A DNA stretch of 31,476 nucleotides from contig CAMNHG010000006.1 in assembly GCA_946539105.1 (NCBI GenBank), positions 1 through 31,476 on the forward strand, given 5' to 3'. This stretch comes from an uncultured Clostridia bacterium. Its GTDB lineage: Bacteria > Bacillota > Clostridia > Oscillospirales > Acutalibacteraceae. Position 1 is the stretch's first letter. Every line of letters starts with the position of its first letter. Shown piece after piece: positions 6,987 to 14,809 of the stretch. The notes below the pieces were generated by a model. It was given only the letters and a program-made list of their open reading frames with translations. It was not told the origin of the DNA and did not search any database. The position numbers and the translations under genes are program-made.

Positions 6987-7013
6987 TTGTAGGGTAAACC
7001 CTTGCGGTTATCC
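6987..7013 (-). repeat. Short palindromic element, copy 4 (CTTGC loop, imperfect stem)
   Basis: TTGTAG (6987-6992) is followed by GGTAAACC, loop CTTGC and GGTTATCC. Six of eight arm positions pair. It faces copy 3 in inverted orientation, 18 bp away. Confidence 0.6.
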
Positions 7014-7059
7014 GTGGGGTAAATAATCTACTCTTTCCTCCTTTTCATATATGAATTCG

Positions 7060-7107
7060 TTTATAAAAAGGCGGTGGGTAACAAAGCTTACTTCATCACT
7101 CCACCGC
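7060..7107 (-). terminator. rmuC terminator
   Basis: On the minus strand, GCGGTGG pairs with CCACCGC (7 bp). An inner GTAA/TTAC stem lies within, and CTTTTTATA follows. It lies 28 bp past the rmuC stop. Confidence 0.65.
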
Positions 7108-7134
7108 TCTATACAGTTTATTTAATTGTCAGCG

Positions 7135-8448
7135 TCAGTCCTCGGACGAAAAATCCGTTAGCATTGTCGGGGACTGAACGTCCTTTAGCTTGCGCTGGAT
7201 TTGCCTTGTGCGCACGCCGACGAGCTTGTCGAGCTCCTTGTTTGCTTGGTCAAGTCTCATCTGTGTTGCGGTGAGCACGTCGTTGAACTTGTCGAACTCC
7301 TGCTTTACCGAGCCGAGCAAATCCCATACCTCGGAGCTTCGCTTTTGAACCGCGAGGGTCTTGAAGCCCATTTGCAGTGAGTTGAGCAGAGCCGCCATTG
7401 TGCTGGGGCCTGCGATATTTACCTTGTACTTGCGCTGGAGCTCCTCTACCATTCCGCGGTTTACAACCTCGCTGTACAAGCCCTCAAACGGCAGGAACAT
7501 AATAGCAAATTCCGTGGTGTTCGGCGGGTCGATGTACTTGTCGCGAATATCCTTTGCCTCGTTCTTGATTGTGGTAATCAACGCCTTCGCGGCGAGGTCA
7601 ATTTGCGCCTTGTCGCCCTGTTCAATGGCGTCACGCAACGCGGCGTAGGTGTCGCCGGGGAACTTTGAGTCTATCGGCAGATAGATAAAGCTGTCGTCCT
7701 CGGCAGGCAGCTTAACCGCAAACTCGACCACATTTTTTGAGCCCTTTTTGGTGGCGATATTCTCCTCATACTGCTCGGGAGATAAAATCTCGGTGAGAAT
7801 GCTTCCGAGCTGGATTTCGCCTAAAATACCCCTTGTCTTGACATTTGAGAGCACCTTTTTTAGGTCGCCCACGCCGACCGCGAGGTTCTGCATTTCGCCG
7901 AGTCCCTTATATACCTGCTCAAGCCTTTGGTTAACGAGCGAAAAGCTCTGGTTCATCTTTTCCTCAAGGGTTTTCTGGAGCTTTTCGTCTACGGTTTTTC
8001 GCATTTCCTCAAGCTGGCGGTTATTGTCGTTTTGGAGCTGCTCAAGGCGTTTTTCGACCGTTTGGCGGTTGGCTTCAAGCTGCTTATCGTTTGAAACTCT
8101 GATATTTTCGAGCTTTTGCTCGGTGGATTCGGAAAAGGTTTTCATCCTGACCTCGAGCGAATTGAGCTTTTCGGACTGCTGCTGTGAAAAGCTGCGCTGA
8201 TTCTCCGACAGCAAATCGCCCATATTTTTGACCGAGGTCTGAGTTTGAGTGCTGAGCTCCTGCCTTAAAACACTGTTTTGGCGAGAGATTTCGTCCCTAA
8301 CGGTGGGGACAACCTCGTTTTTCACGGCAGTGATTATCTCATCGGTATTGTTATTATTATTCTTTTTCAGAATAATGAAGATTAAAACAATCAGCAAAAT
8401 TACCGCGACTGCGCCTAAAATAACGGCTGAAATTCCGATAAAATCCAT
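7135..8448 (-). CDS. rmuC: DNA recombination protein RmuC
   Basis: This 437-residue protein has an N-terminal membrane helix (about residues 4-27), a long coiled coil (about 40-190, rich in Gln, Glu, Lys and Asn), and the RmuC nuclease-like domain (about 200-420). The domain carries GILGEIQLGSILTEIL, YLPIDSKFPGDTY and FAIMFLPFEGLYSEV. RmuC family proteins limit recombination at inverted repeats and belong to the PD-(D/E)XK-like group; the exact reaction is not settled. I chose the ATG at 8448 rather than the GTG at 8457, because the GGGGTG ribosome site covers the GTG. It has its own promoter although it follows the S1-domain gene by 96 bp. Confidence 0.9.
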   Translation of the reverse strand: MDFIGISAVILGAVAVILLIVLIFIILKKNNNNNTDEIITAVKNEVVPTVRDEISRQNSVLRQELSTQTQTSVKNMGDLLSENQRSFSQQQSEKLNSLEVRMKTFSESTEQKLENIRVSNDKQLEANRQTVEKRLEQLQNDNNRQLEEMRKTVDEKLQKTLEEKMNQSFSLVNQRLEQVYKGLGEMQNLAVGVGDLKKVLSNVKTRGILGEIQLGSILTEILSPEQYEENIATKKGSKNVVEFAVKLPAEDDSFIYLPIDSKFPGDTYAALRDAIEQGDKAQIDLAAKALITTIKNEAKDIRDKYIDPPNTTEFAIMFLPFEGLYSEVVNRGMVEELQRKYKVNIAGPSTMAALLNSLQMGFKTLAVQKRSSEVWDLLGSVKQEFDKFNDVLTATQMRLDQANKELDKLVGVRTRQIQRKLKDVQSPTMLTDFSSED

Positions 8449-8477
8449 AATTTTCACCCCAAAATTAATATAAATTA

Positions 8478-8506
8478 ATCATATCATACGGGGTTTTGTT
8501 TGTCAA
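8478..8506 (-). promoter_or_regulatory. rmuC promoter
   Basis: On the minus strand, -35 TTGACA (8501-8506), a 17-nt spacer and -10 TATGAT (8478-8483) sit 30 bp upstream of the rmuC start. No clear terminator separates it from the S1-domain gene, so readthrough is also possible. Confidence 0.75.
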
Positions 8507-8544
8507 CGAGAGCGGAAGGCTCAGGGCAATAAACAGTACAATGC

Positions 8545-9468
8545 TCAGTCAAAAACCGTCTCGACTACCTTTTTGCAGCCCTCGGGCGAGTACAAAAATC
8601 GGCTGATGTGGTCTCCTGTATAAAAATACTTCTGCTTTTCGGGAATGTGCTTTGAGTCGAAGGTATCTATGATAATCAGCTTGATTTTCATTTTTTCGGG
8701 GATAATGCTCTTGATGTAAACGCTTGCCTGCTGACCTACCTTTACCCCCTCCCTGCTCTCGGCAAGTCCTGCGAGGTTCGGGGTGAGCTCGACAAACGCT
8801 CCGTAATTTTCTACGCTTCTTACAATTCCCGAGACGGTCTCGCCTGCCGAAAATCCCTCGGCGTTTTGCTCCCACGTGCCGAGCAGTTCCTTGTGGCTGA
8901 GGCTTATTCTGCCGTTTTCTATCGACTTTATAACGGCTTTAATCTCTGTTCCCACGCGGAAGCGTTCCCCCGGGTGCTCAATCCGCGATACCGAGATTGA
9001 GTCAATCGGCATAAGCGCGACTATTCCGCAGCCGATGTCCGCGAACGCCCCGAAGCTCTCGAGGTGGGTTATCGCGGCGGTTACAATATCTCCGCGCCTG
9101 AGCTTTGATATGTAGCTTTCAAGGCAGATTCTCTGTGCCTTTTCGCGCGATAAAACCGCGTATTCCTCTCCGCTTTGGTCGGTCCTGATATCCGTAACCA
9201 CAAAGCACACGGGTCGGTTTACACGCGAGATTACCGCAATATCGCGCACACTGCCGTCCTTGATTCCGACCGCACCCTCCTCCCTTGGGATTATTCCGCG
9301 AAACGACCCCAGCCTGACGGTCAGGTTATGCTCAGAGTCGCAAAGCACGGCGGTTGCCTCCAGGATTTTTTGAGTTTTTATCGCCTCGCGCAGGGCTGAC
9401 GGCGAGCTGAGAACCTTTATATTTTCCCGGGTGTTAATCAGTTTTCCTTCGGGTAAAAATTCTGACAT
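8545..9468 (-). CDS. S1 RNA-binding domain protein (ribosomal protein S1-like)
   Basis: This 307-residue protein carries three S1/OB-fold units, roughly at residues 36-110, 122-192 and 205-270. The second (GDIVTAAITHLESFGAFADIGCG) and third (GETVSGIVRSVENYGAFVEL) are canonical; the first is divergent (VRLGSFRGIIPREE). Such short S1 proteins occur in Clostridia, often fused to IspH or standing alone, and probably bind mRNA at or near the ribosome. It is shorter than E. coli S1 (six domains). The start follows a GGAGG site. It is divergent from the cyclophilin gene. I see no catalytic site. Confidence 0.82.
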   Translation of the reverse strand: MSEFLPEGKLINTRENIKVLSSPSALREAIKTQKILEATAVLCDSEHNLTVRLGSFRGIIPREEGAVGIKDGSVRDIAVISRVNRPVCFVVTDIRTDQSGEEYAVLSREKAQRICLESYISKLRRGDIVTAAITHLESFGAFADIGCGIVALMPIDSISVSRIEHPGERFRVGTEIKAVIKSIENGRISLSHKELLGTWEQNAEGFSAGETVSGIVRSVENYGAFVELTPNLAGLAESREGVKVGQQASVYIKSIIPEKMKIKLIIIDTFDSKHIPEKQKYFYTGDHISRFLYSPEGCKKVVETVFD

Positions 9469-9556
9469 TTTTCTGCCTCCGTATATCTTTTGATAGCTTC
9501 AAATAATACTATGATAATCAAGCGGTAATTATGCAGAAACGGAAAATTGCCCTGAT

Positions 9557-9585
9557 TTGCATTTTTGTATAAATTGTGGTATAAT
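9557..9585 (+). promoter_or_regulatory. Promoter for the cyclophilin gene (extended -10)
   Basis: TATAAT at 9580-9585 is preceded by TGG, making an extended -10 that can compensate for a poor -35 (TTGCAT at 9557-9562, 17-nt spacer). The start ATG is 48 bp downstream. Confidence 0.65.
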
Positions 9586-9633
9586 ACATATGTGTGTTTT
9601 ATGATTAATAAAATATCCGAAAGGACAATAATT

Positions 9634-10608
9634 ATGAAGAAAATCATTAAGGCACTTATCGGTTTGATATGCGTTGTTTTAAGCCTTGTTTTGGCGTTTT
9701 CTTTTGCCGGATGTTCAGAAAAAAAGCAGGAGGAAGCTCCTTCATCCGCCGCTACCGCTGACGAGGCGGAAACCACCTTTCCTGTAAGCACAGACGACGA
9801 GGCTAAGGCAATCGGCGGACTTGAGGCTATGGGCTTTGACCCGGGAACGCTCGGAATTGAACCGAATATTATTAATGACGACAACCCTGTGGGCTTTCAG
9901 CTTGAACAGCCTAAAAAGGGCGACACCATTGCACTTATCCACACAGGCTCGGGCGATATTACGCTGAGGCTATTCCCTGCTCAGGCTCCCAAAACCGTTA
10001 CTAACTTTGTCAACCTTGCAAAGGCGGGCAAGTACAACAACACCACCTTCCACCGCGTTATTAACGACTTTGTTATTCAGGGCGGCCACAGCGGCGAGGA
10101 CCCGAAGCACCCCAACGGAATAAGCTCCTACGGCTCTGAGTTTGAGGACGAGTTCTGCGACAAGCTGTTTAACATCAGGGGTGCGGTGTCTATGGCGAAC
10201 AGTGCCAAGGACTCTAACGGAAGCCAGTTCTTTATCAACCAGACCTCTGCCGAAAAGTTTAACTCAAACGGCGGCTGGCAACAGTATGACGACCTGTGGG
10301 AAAACGTAAAAAAACAGCTTAACAACTACAGAGATTCAAACCTTTTGCAGGCATTTATTGACGAAAACGGCGATAAATTCATCAATACCGCGATTATCCC
10401 CGACGAGGTTAAGGCACTGTACACCAAGAACGGCGGAAATCCAAACCTTGACGGCGTTTTTAACGCCGCGGACAGAGGAAACACCGTGTTTGCACAGGTG
10501 ATCGGCGGTATGGAAACCGTTGATAAAATCGCCAAGGTTAAGGTTGACCAAAACAACGTTCCGCTTGACACTGTTTTGATCAATTCTATAGAGATTAAAA
10601 CCTACTGA
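9634..10608 (+). CDS. Lipoprotein peptidyl-prolyl cis-trans isomerase, cyclophilin type
   Basis: This 324-residue protein has a lipoprotein signal peptide: basic MKK, a hydrophobic core, and the lipobox FAGC with Cys27 as the lipidated residue. An acidic, Ser/Ala-rich linker follows. The cyclophilin domain (about 100-320) carries FHRVINDFVIQGG and NGSQFFINQ, the peptide-binding and catalytic stretches. It likely helps fold exported proteins on the outer face of the membrane. The domain holds an insertion of about 65 residues (after the NQTS stretch) compared with minimal cyclophilins. An upstream in-frame ATG at 9565 is rejected, because it overlaps the promoter and lacks a ribosome site. A HAD phosphatase gene follows after 13 bp. 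Confidence 0.9.
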   Translation: MKKIIKALIGLICVVLSLVLAFSFAGCSEKKQEEAPSSAATADEAETTFPVSTDDEAKAIGGLEAMGFDPGTLGIEPNIINDDNPVGFQLEQPKKGDTIALIHTGSGDITLRLFPAQAPKTVTNFVNLAKAGKYNNTTFHRVINDFVIQGGHSGEDPKHPNGISSYGSEFEDEFCDKLFNIRGAVSMANSAKDSNGSQFFINQTSAEKFNSNGGWQQYDDLWENVKKQLNNYRDSNLLQAFIDENGDKFINTAIIPDEVKALYTKNGGNPNLDGVFNAADRGNTVFAQVIGGMETVDKIAKVKVDQNNVPLDTVLINSIEIKTY

Positions 10609-10621
10609 TACGGAGAAAACT

Positions 10622-11461
10622 ATGAGTGATTTGCCCATTGTCGCGCTGATGTACGACTTTGACCGAACCCTTTGCACCAAAAATATGCAGGGCTACAGCT
10701 TTATTCCGAGCCTCGGGATGACCGACGGCGAGTTTTGGGATTACACAAACGAGCTGGGCTTAAGAGAGCATATGGACTCGGTGCTGGCGTATATGTACGC
10801 CATGGTCAAAATTGCGCAGGATAAAAGCATTGCCCTGAAGCGCGAAAGCCTTGTTAAAATGGGCGAAAATATTGAGTTTTTCAAGGGCGTTGAGGGCTGG
10901 TTTGAACGCATTAACCGCTTCGGGCTTGACAACGGCGTACAGATTGAGCACTATGTTATCTCCTCGGGAATGAAGGAGATTATTGAGGGCTCGTCGATTA
11001 AGGACTGCTTTAAGAGCATTTTTGCCTGCGAGTTTTTGTACGACGAAAACGGCGCGGCTGTCTGGCCGAAAACCGACGTTAACTACACCAACAAAACCCA
11101 GTTTGTTTACCGCATTAACAAGGGCGTGCTTGATGTCGCCAACGACGTTGACCTCAACCGCTCTATGCCCGACGACAGCAAGCGCGTGCCGTTTTGCAAT
11201 ATGATTTATATAGGTGACGGACTTTCGGACGTGCCGTGTATGAAGATGATGAAGGCTTACGGCGGTTACTCGATTGCCGTGTACCAAAAGCGCGACAGCA
11301 AGGTTGAGGCGTTGCTGAACCGCGACAGGGTTGACTTTATTTATCCTGCCGACTACAGCGAGGGTACGGGGCTTGATATGACGGTTAAGAACATCATAAA
11401 AAAGATGGCTATTGCAGACAAGCTGACGGCTGAAAATTCAAGCCAGAAAAAGAAAATCTAA
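10622..11461 (+). CDS. HAD-superfamily phosphatase (phosphoserine phosphatase-like)
   Basis: This 279-residue cytoplasmic protein has the HAD motifs: YDFDRTL near residue 11 (nucleophile Asp12 and general acid Asp14), SSGMKEII (motif II Ser), a conserved Lys in between, and IYIGDGLSDVPCM (motif IV acidic pair). The cap inserted between motifs I and II is helical, as in the SerB-like C1 group. Substrate is not readable; many family members dephosphorylate small phosphate esters. It follows the cyclophilin gene by 13 bp with its own GGAG site, so the two are probably co-transcribed and end at the terminator at 11491. No clear functional link between the two is evident. Confidence 0.82.
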   Translation: MSDLPIVALMYDFDRTLCTKNMQGYSFIPSLGMTDGEFWDYTNELGLREHMDSVLAYMYAMVKIAQDKSIALKRESLVKMGENIEFFKGVEGWFERINRFGLDNGVQIEHYVISSGMKEIIEGSSIKDCFKSIFACEFLYDENGAAVWPKTDVNYTNKTQFVYRINKGVLDVANDVDLNRSMPDDSKRVPFCNMIYIGDGLSDVPCMKMMKAYGGYSIAVYQKRDSKVEALLNRDRVDFIYPADYSEGTGLDMTVKNIIKKMAIADKLTAENSSQKKKI

Positions 11462-11490
11462 AATTTTTAATGTAATATTAAATAAAATTA

Positions 11491-11525
11491 CGGAGACTGC
11501 CGCTTGACAGTCTCCGCTTTTCTTT
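11491..11525 (+). terminator. Terminator after the HAD gene
   Basis: CGGAGACTG (11491-11499) pairs with CAGTCTCCG (11508-11516), followed by CTTTTCTTT. Confidence 0.85.
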
Positions 11526-11547
11526 AAAGTGCCAACCGGCACTTTTT
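11526..11547. terminator. Second hairpin, terminator for the APC permease gene
   Basis: AAAGTGCC (11526-11533) pairs perfectly with GGCACTTT (11538-11545) around AACC. T5 follows on the + strand; on the minus strand the U tract is only AAAGA-complement length. It abuts the permease stop codon and may serve both convergent genes. Confidence 0.65.
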
Positions 11548-13027
11548 AACTTGCATTCATCTTTTTTCTTTGAACGAAATAAAATGCTGCTCCTATCGCT
11601 ATCCACACCAACAGCATTATATAGGATTCTTTTCCGAAATGCACTGCCTCGAGCCCGGGAATCGGCACAAGCTGAAGCACTGCGAAACCGAGCGAGAAAA
11701 TTACACCGGTAACAGCCATAACCTTTAATCCGGCGTTGCCGTCTTTAAATCGCTTCATTGTAACCAAGGTTGACGCGCAGGTAAAGAAATAACCTATAGA
11801 AGCTCCGATTGCCGACATATCAACAAACCAGCCGAGAGCCTCTCTGCCGAGAACCGGACCTGAAAGCGAGATTATTATGCAGAATATCATAGCGTTACGT
11901 GGTGTGCCGTGACGCGCGTCAATCCTGCCGAACATTTTGGGAAGATAACCGTCGCGGCTCATTGAGTACATAAGACGGCTTGAAGCCAAATAAAAGCCCA
12001 TAATTCCGGATAGAACAGCCGAGGATACCGCCACGCCTATCAGTACCATACCCGGTACGCCGAGAAGCCTTTTTGCAGCTTCAAGCAGCAGCCAGGGTGT
12101 TGACGAGCTCTCTACGATTAAATCAGGCCATTTTTCAACCGCCGCAGCGGCGATTGTATTGTTCGCGACATACACAAAGCAGCCGAACAGAATGGCAACA
12201 GCCATAATAATGCTGACTTTTTTATATGAAAATTTAAATTCCTCAGCCGCCTGCGGAATTGTGTCAAAGCCTACAAACGCCCACGGAGCTATAGCGAAGG
12301 TCGCGAGAATCGCGGACATAATGCCCATTGTTCCGCCGTGGGCAAATTCATCCACGTTTGTGTACGCTCCCTTTGAAGCCGCCTCTATCGCCGCGGATTT
12401 GTCAAATCCCCAGATTGGCGGTATGTTATCCCACGAAGCCTGACTGCTGATTAATGCCGAAACCGTCAGGGTGATAACCGAAACCGCGAGCAAGCCTGCA
12501 AGCACAAGCTGCACAAATCCGGCTTTTTTTACGCCGAGAATGTTGAGTACTCCGAACAGAATAAGAACGGCAAACGCCAACAGCATCTCTCCCATCCAGA
12601 CATCAAACCCGGCTATTTGGTAATGAAAACCGAATTTAAGAATATCCGCCGTGCCGTCAAGTCCGTCAACAATCAAGCCTATTGCCGTTGAGTTCATCGG
12701 AACGTTTGTAAGGTACGCCGCAACCAAAAACCATCCGCAAATATACGCGGTTGTTTTGCCGAAGCACATTTTTGTAAAGGTGAACTCGCCGCCTGCCTTT
12801 GGGTACTTGGGCACCATATAGGCGTAGCTAAACGCGATTATCATCATTACAAGTGCTCCCAGAGCCATTGCTATTGCCGTTCCGGCGACGCCGGAATTGG
12901 GCAGGAATTTTTTGCCGGGATTAATGAACGAACCCCATCCTATGATACAGCCAAACGCTATTGCCCAAACGTGGATTGGGTTCAGCTGTCTTTTAAGGGT
13001 AGGATTTTGAGTATTGTTCGAATCCAT
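11546..13027 (-). CDS. APC-family amino acid/amine permease
   Basis: This 493-residue integral membrane protein has about 12 helices. The first helix motif GCIIGWGSFINPGKKFLP fits the amino acid-polyamine-organocation family, where the GxG loop binds substrate. FAIAPWAFVGFDTIPQAAEEF in helix 6 is typical of the ethanolamine/amino-acid branch of the family. Substrate is not certain. It lies 18 bp downstream of the nucleotidyltransferase/HTH gene with a GGAGG site, so the two form an operon. That context points to an amino-alcohol such as choline or ethanolamine, but an amino acid is equally possible. Confidence 0.85.
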   Translation of the reverse strand: MDSNNTQNPTLKRQLNPIHVWAIAFGCIIGWGSFINPGKKFLPNSGVAGTAIAMALGALVMMIIAFSYAYMVPKYPKAGGEFTFTKMCFGKTTAYICGWFLVAAYLTNVPMNSTAIGLIVDGLDGTADILKFGFHYQIAGFDVWMGEMLLAFAVLILFGVLNILGVKKAGFVQLVLAGLLAVSVITLTVSALISSQASWDNIPPIWGFDKSAAIEAASKGAYTNVDEFAHGGTMGIMSAILATFAIAPWAFVGFDTIPQAAEEFKFSYKKVSIIMAVAILFGCFVYVANNTIAAAAVEKWPDLIVESSSTPWLLLEAAKRLLGVPGMVLIGVAVSSAVLSGIMGFYLASSRLMYSMSRDGYLPKMFGRIDARHGTPRNAMIFCIIISLSGPVLGREALGWFVDMSAIGASIGYFFTCASTLVTMKRFKDGNAGLKVMAVTGVIFSLGFAVLQLVPIPGLEAVHFGKESYIMLLVWIAIGAAFYFVQRKKMNAS

Positions 13028-13045
13028 TTTTCTATCCTCCGATAT

Positions 13046-13942
13046 TTATTTATAAGCGGAATATGCCGGGTCAACTGCTTTTAACTCGTTAAAAGTGTCG
13101 ATTTCAATTACGTCGCCTTCTTTGCACGGTATAATTCCGACTTTATATTCGCTGTTAAAAACAACCAGCGGAACCTGCTCCCAGTAGCGTTCCCTGCCGC
13201 CGGGCATTTTGTAGGCTTCTCTGATATGATTTTTCAGTTTGCTGCCGTCTTCTGCGTTCCAGTAAGATATTCCGATCATCTGATAACAGTTATAACCGCC
13301 GATTTTTTCTCCTGTTATTATTCCGTCCTTTGACTCAAAGCACCAGTCGTCGGACCTTTCCTTATACACACCCAGAAAGTCCGAGGTATAGTGGTATTTT
13401 TTGATAACGGATGCGTCGTAAAGTATCAAATCGGATTCAAAAACATAGGCGTTCTCGAGCAAATCAGCGGTAAAGTACGCTGACGAGATATTGTTCGTCT
13501 CCATAAAATCGGGGTTTTCCACAAAGCGTATCATAGGATATTTATATAGGAGCTGGTCGAACTGCTCTGAAAAATAACCTCTTACAACGATTATATCCTC
13601 TATGCCTGCGGCTAAACACGCTTCTATCAGTCCGTCAATCATTCGCTTTCCTTTTACACGCACCAAAGGCTTGGGGGTATTGAGCGATACCGGCATCAAA
13701 CGGCTGCCGACGCCTGCCGCCAAAAAGACAGCGCGCTTTGCCTTGTATGGTTCAAGCAGCTCAAATCCCGAGGGCGTAAGGGAGTTGTTTGAGATAAAGC
13801 CGTTTTCGCTTAGTTCTTTTAGCAGCTTATTTATTGTGCCGAGAGAGTATCCGGTTTTTGCGGAAAGCTCTCTTTGAGTTGTCCGTTTTTGATTTTCTGC
13901 CAAAACAGAGAGAATGTCAAATTGTTTGCGCGATAGTTTCAT
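13046..13942 (-). CDS. Winged-helix/nucleotidyltransferase fusion (LicC-like)
   Basis: This 298-residue protein has two parts. Residues 1-65 are a winged helix (RELSAKTGYSLGTINKLLKELSENGFI), followed from about 73 by a sugar-1-phosphate/phosphocholine nucleotidyltransferase domain. The NTP loop (LAAGVGSRLMP), TPKPLVRVKGKRMID and FESDLILYD are clear and closest to LicC-type cytidylyltransferases. It would use CTP (or another NTP) to activate a phosphorylated substrate, while the DNA-binding part may make it self-regulating. No LicA-like kinase is beside it. The ATG at 13942 has an AGGAG site 7 nt upstream; the ATG six codons earlier has none. The 273-bp upstream gap holds repeated ATGTTCA sites. 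Confidence 0.8.
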   Translation of the reverse strand: MKLSRKQFDILSVLAENQKRTTQRELSAKTGYSLGTINKLLKELSENGFISNNSLTPSGFELLEPYKAKRAVFLAAGVGSRLMPVSLNTPKPLVRVKGKRMIDGLIEACLAAGIEDIIVVRGYFSEQFDQLLYKYPMIRFVENPDFMETNNISSAYFTADLLENAYVFESDLILYDASVIKKYHYTSDFLGVYKERSDDWCFESKDGIITGEKIGGYNCYQMIGISYWNAEDGSKLKNHIREAYKMPGGRERYWEQVPLVVFNSEYKVGIIPCKEGDVIEIDTFNELKAVDPAYSAYK

Positions 13943-13969
13943 TATAAGTCTCCTGTTCATTTATATTTG

Positions 13970-13975
13970 ATTATA
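13970..13975 (-). promoter_or_regulatory. -10 element for the HTH-nucleotidyltransferase operon
   Basis: TATAAT on the minus strand, 28 bp upstream of the start. No good -35 is visible at 16-18 bp, which fits an activated promoter; the nearest ATGTTCA site is 10 bp upstream. Confidence 0.45.
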
Positions 13976-13985
13976 CAGCATATTC

Positions 13986-14074
13986 TGAACATTATATTTC
14001 TGTTTTAGAATTTTATTTATATAATCTCAAAAATTAATGTTCATTATTTTAATGTTTATTACTGTTTTGAACAT
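13986..14074. promoter_or_regulatory. Cluster of ATGTTCA sites, candidate operators
   Basis: TGAACAT occurs at 13986-13992 and 14068-14074, and ATGTTCA at 14037-14043. A one-base variant ATGTTTA lies at 14052-14058, and a related GTTCA overlaps the PAP2 promoter at 14143. ATGTTCA and the next copy are 15 bp apart; the outer pair 14037/14068 is inverted. The cluster sits between divergent genes, upstream of the HTH fusion. Self-regulation by that HTH is inference. Confidence 0.45.
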
Positions 14075-14141
14075 AAATCTAAAAAGAAGCTCCTCCTGAT
14101 ATGCCGAAAAAAAAGAAAAATAAAAAAATTTAAAAATACCC

Positions 14142-14170
14142 TGTTCAAACCATCTTTCTTGTGTTATAAT
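14142..14170 (+). promoter_or_regulatory. Promoter for the PAP2 gene
   Basis: TATAAT at 14165-14170 has a poor -35 (TGTTCA at 14142-14147) at a 17-nt spacing. The -35 is itself part of the ATGTTCA-like motif. Confidence 0.5.
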
Positions 14171-14215
14171 TACATATATAGGAGTATATCTGTAACTAAC
14201 CACGGAGATGTATTT

Positions 14216-14752
14216 ATGTTTGGCAGACTAAGAAGCCTTGACCAAAAGGTTCTTGACAACATAAGCCGTATTCATTCGCCGAAAATGAATATGGTTATGA
14301 AAACAGCTTCCAGATCCGCGAATGTCGGACTTATCTGGTGGCTTGTTTGCCTGCCGTTTTTAATTAACCCCAACTGGCGGTCTATCGGCTTTAACTACGT
14401 AATCGCGCTGAGCTTTGCGCACGTTATGGGTGAAGGACTGATTAAGCACACGGTTAAGCGAATCCGTCCGTGCCACGGTCTTGACGACGACGAGCAGATT
14501 ATTAACCGCCCGAGGTTCTACTCATTCCCGTCAGGTCACACAACGGCTTCGTTCGCTATGGTCGGCGTTTCGATTTACCGCGGACTTCCCCCCTTTGTGG
14601 TGCTGCCGATTCTCGCTATCGCTTTGCTTATCAGCTTTTCGAGGATTTATCTTAGGGTTCACTACCTCACCGACGTTATCGCCGGAATGTTCCTCGGACT
14701 TATTTGCAGCGGCGTTTCAGTGCTGTTCTTCCACGCAATCGGCTTAGCTTAA
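14216..14752 (+). CDS. PAP2-family membrane phosphatase
   Basis: This 178-residue protein has about five membrane helices and the complete phosphatidic acid phosphatase type 2 signature: KHTVKRIRP (KX6RP), FPSGHTTA (PSGH) and SRIYLRVHYLTD (SRX5HX3D). It likely hydrolyses a lipid phosphate, such as undecaprenyl pyrophosphate, phosphatidate or phosphatidylglycerophosphate, at the membrane. The choice among these is not possible from sequence. The ATG at 14216 follows CGGAG by 8 nt; the longer frame back to 14159 starts before the -10 and lacks a ribosome site. It ends in a strong shared terminator facing the sirtuin operon. Confidence 0.87.
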   Translation: MFGRLRSLDQKVLDNISRIHSPKMNMVMKTASRSANVGLIWWLVCLPFLINPNWRSIGFNYVIALSFAHVMGEGLIKHTVKRIRPCHGLDDDEQIINRPRFYSFPSGHTTASFAMVGVSIYRGLPPFVVLPILAIALLISFSRIYLRVHYLTDVIAGMFLGLICSGVSVLFFHAIGLA

Positions 14753-14768
14753 ATATTTAAAAAACTTA

Positions 14769-14800
14769 CCGCCCTTGATTTTCGTCAAGGGCGGATTTTG
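14769..14800. terminator. Bidirectional terminator between PAP2 and sirtuin genes
   Basis: A 10-bp perfect stem (CCGCCCTTGA/TCAAGGGCGG) has a TTTTCG loop, with ATTTTG to the right and AAAAAAC to the left. Confidence 0.85.
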
Positions 14801-14809
14801 TATGTCTGA

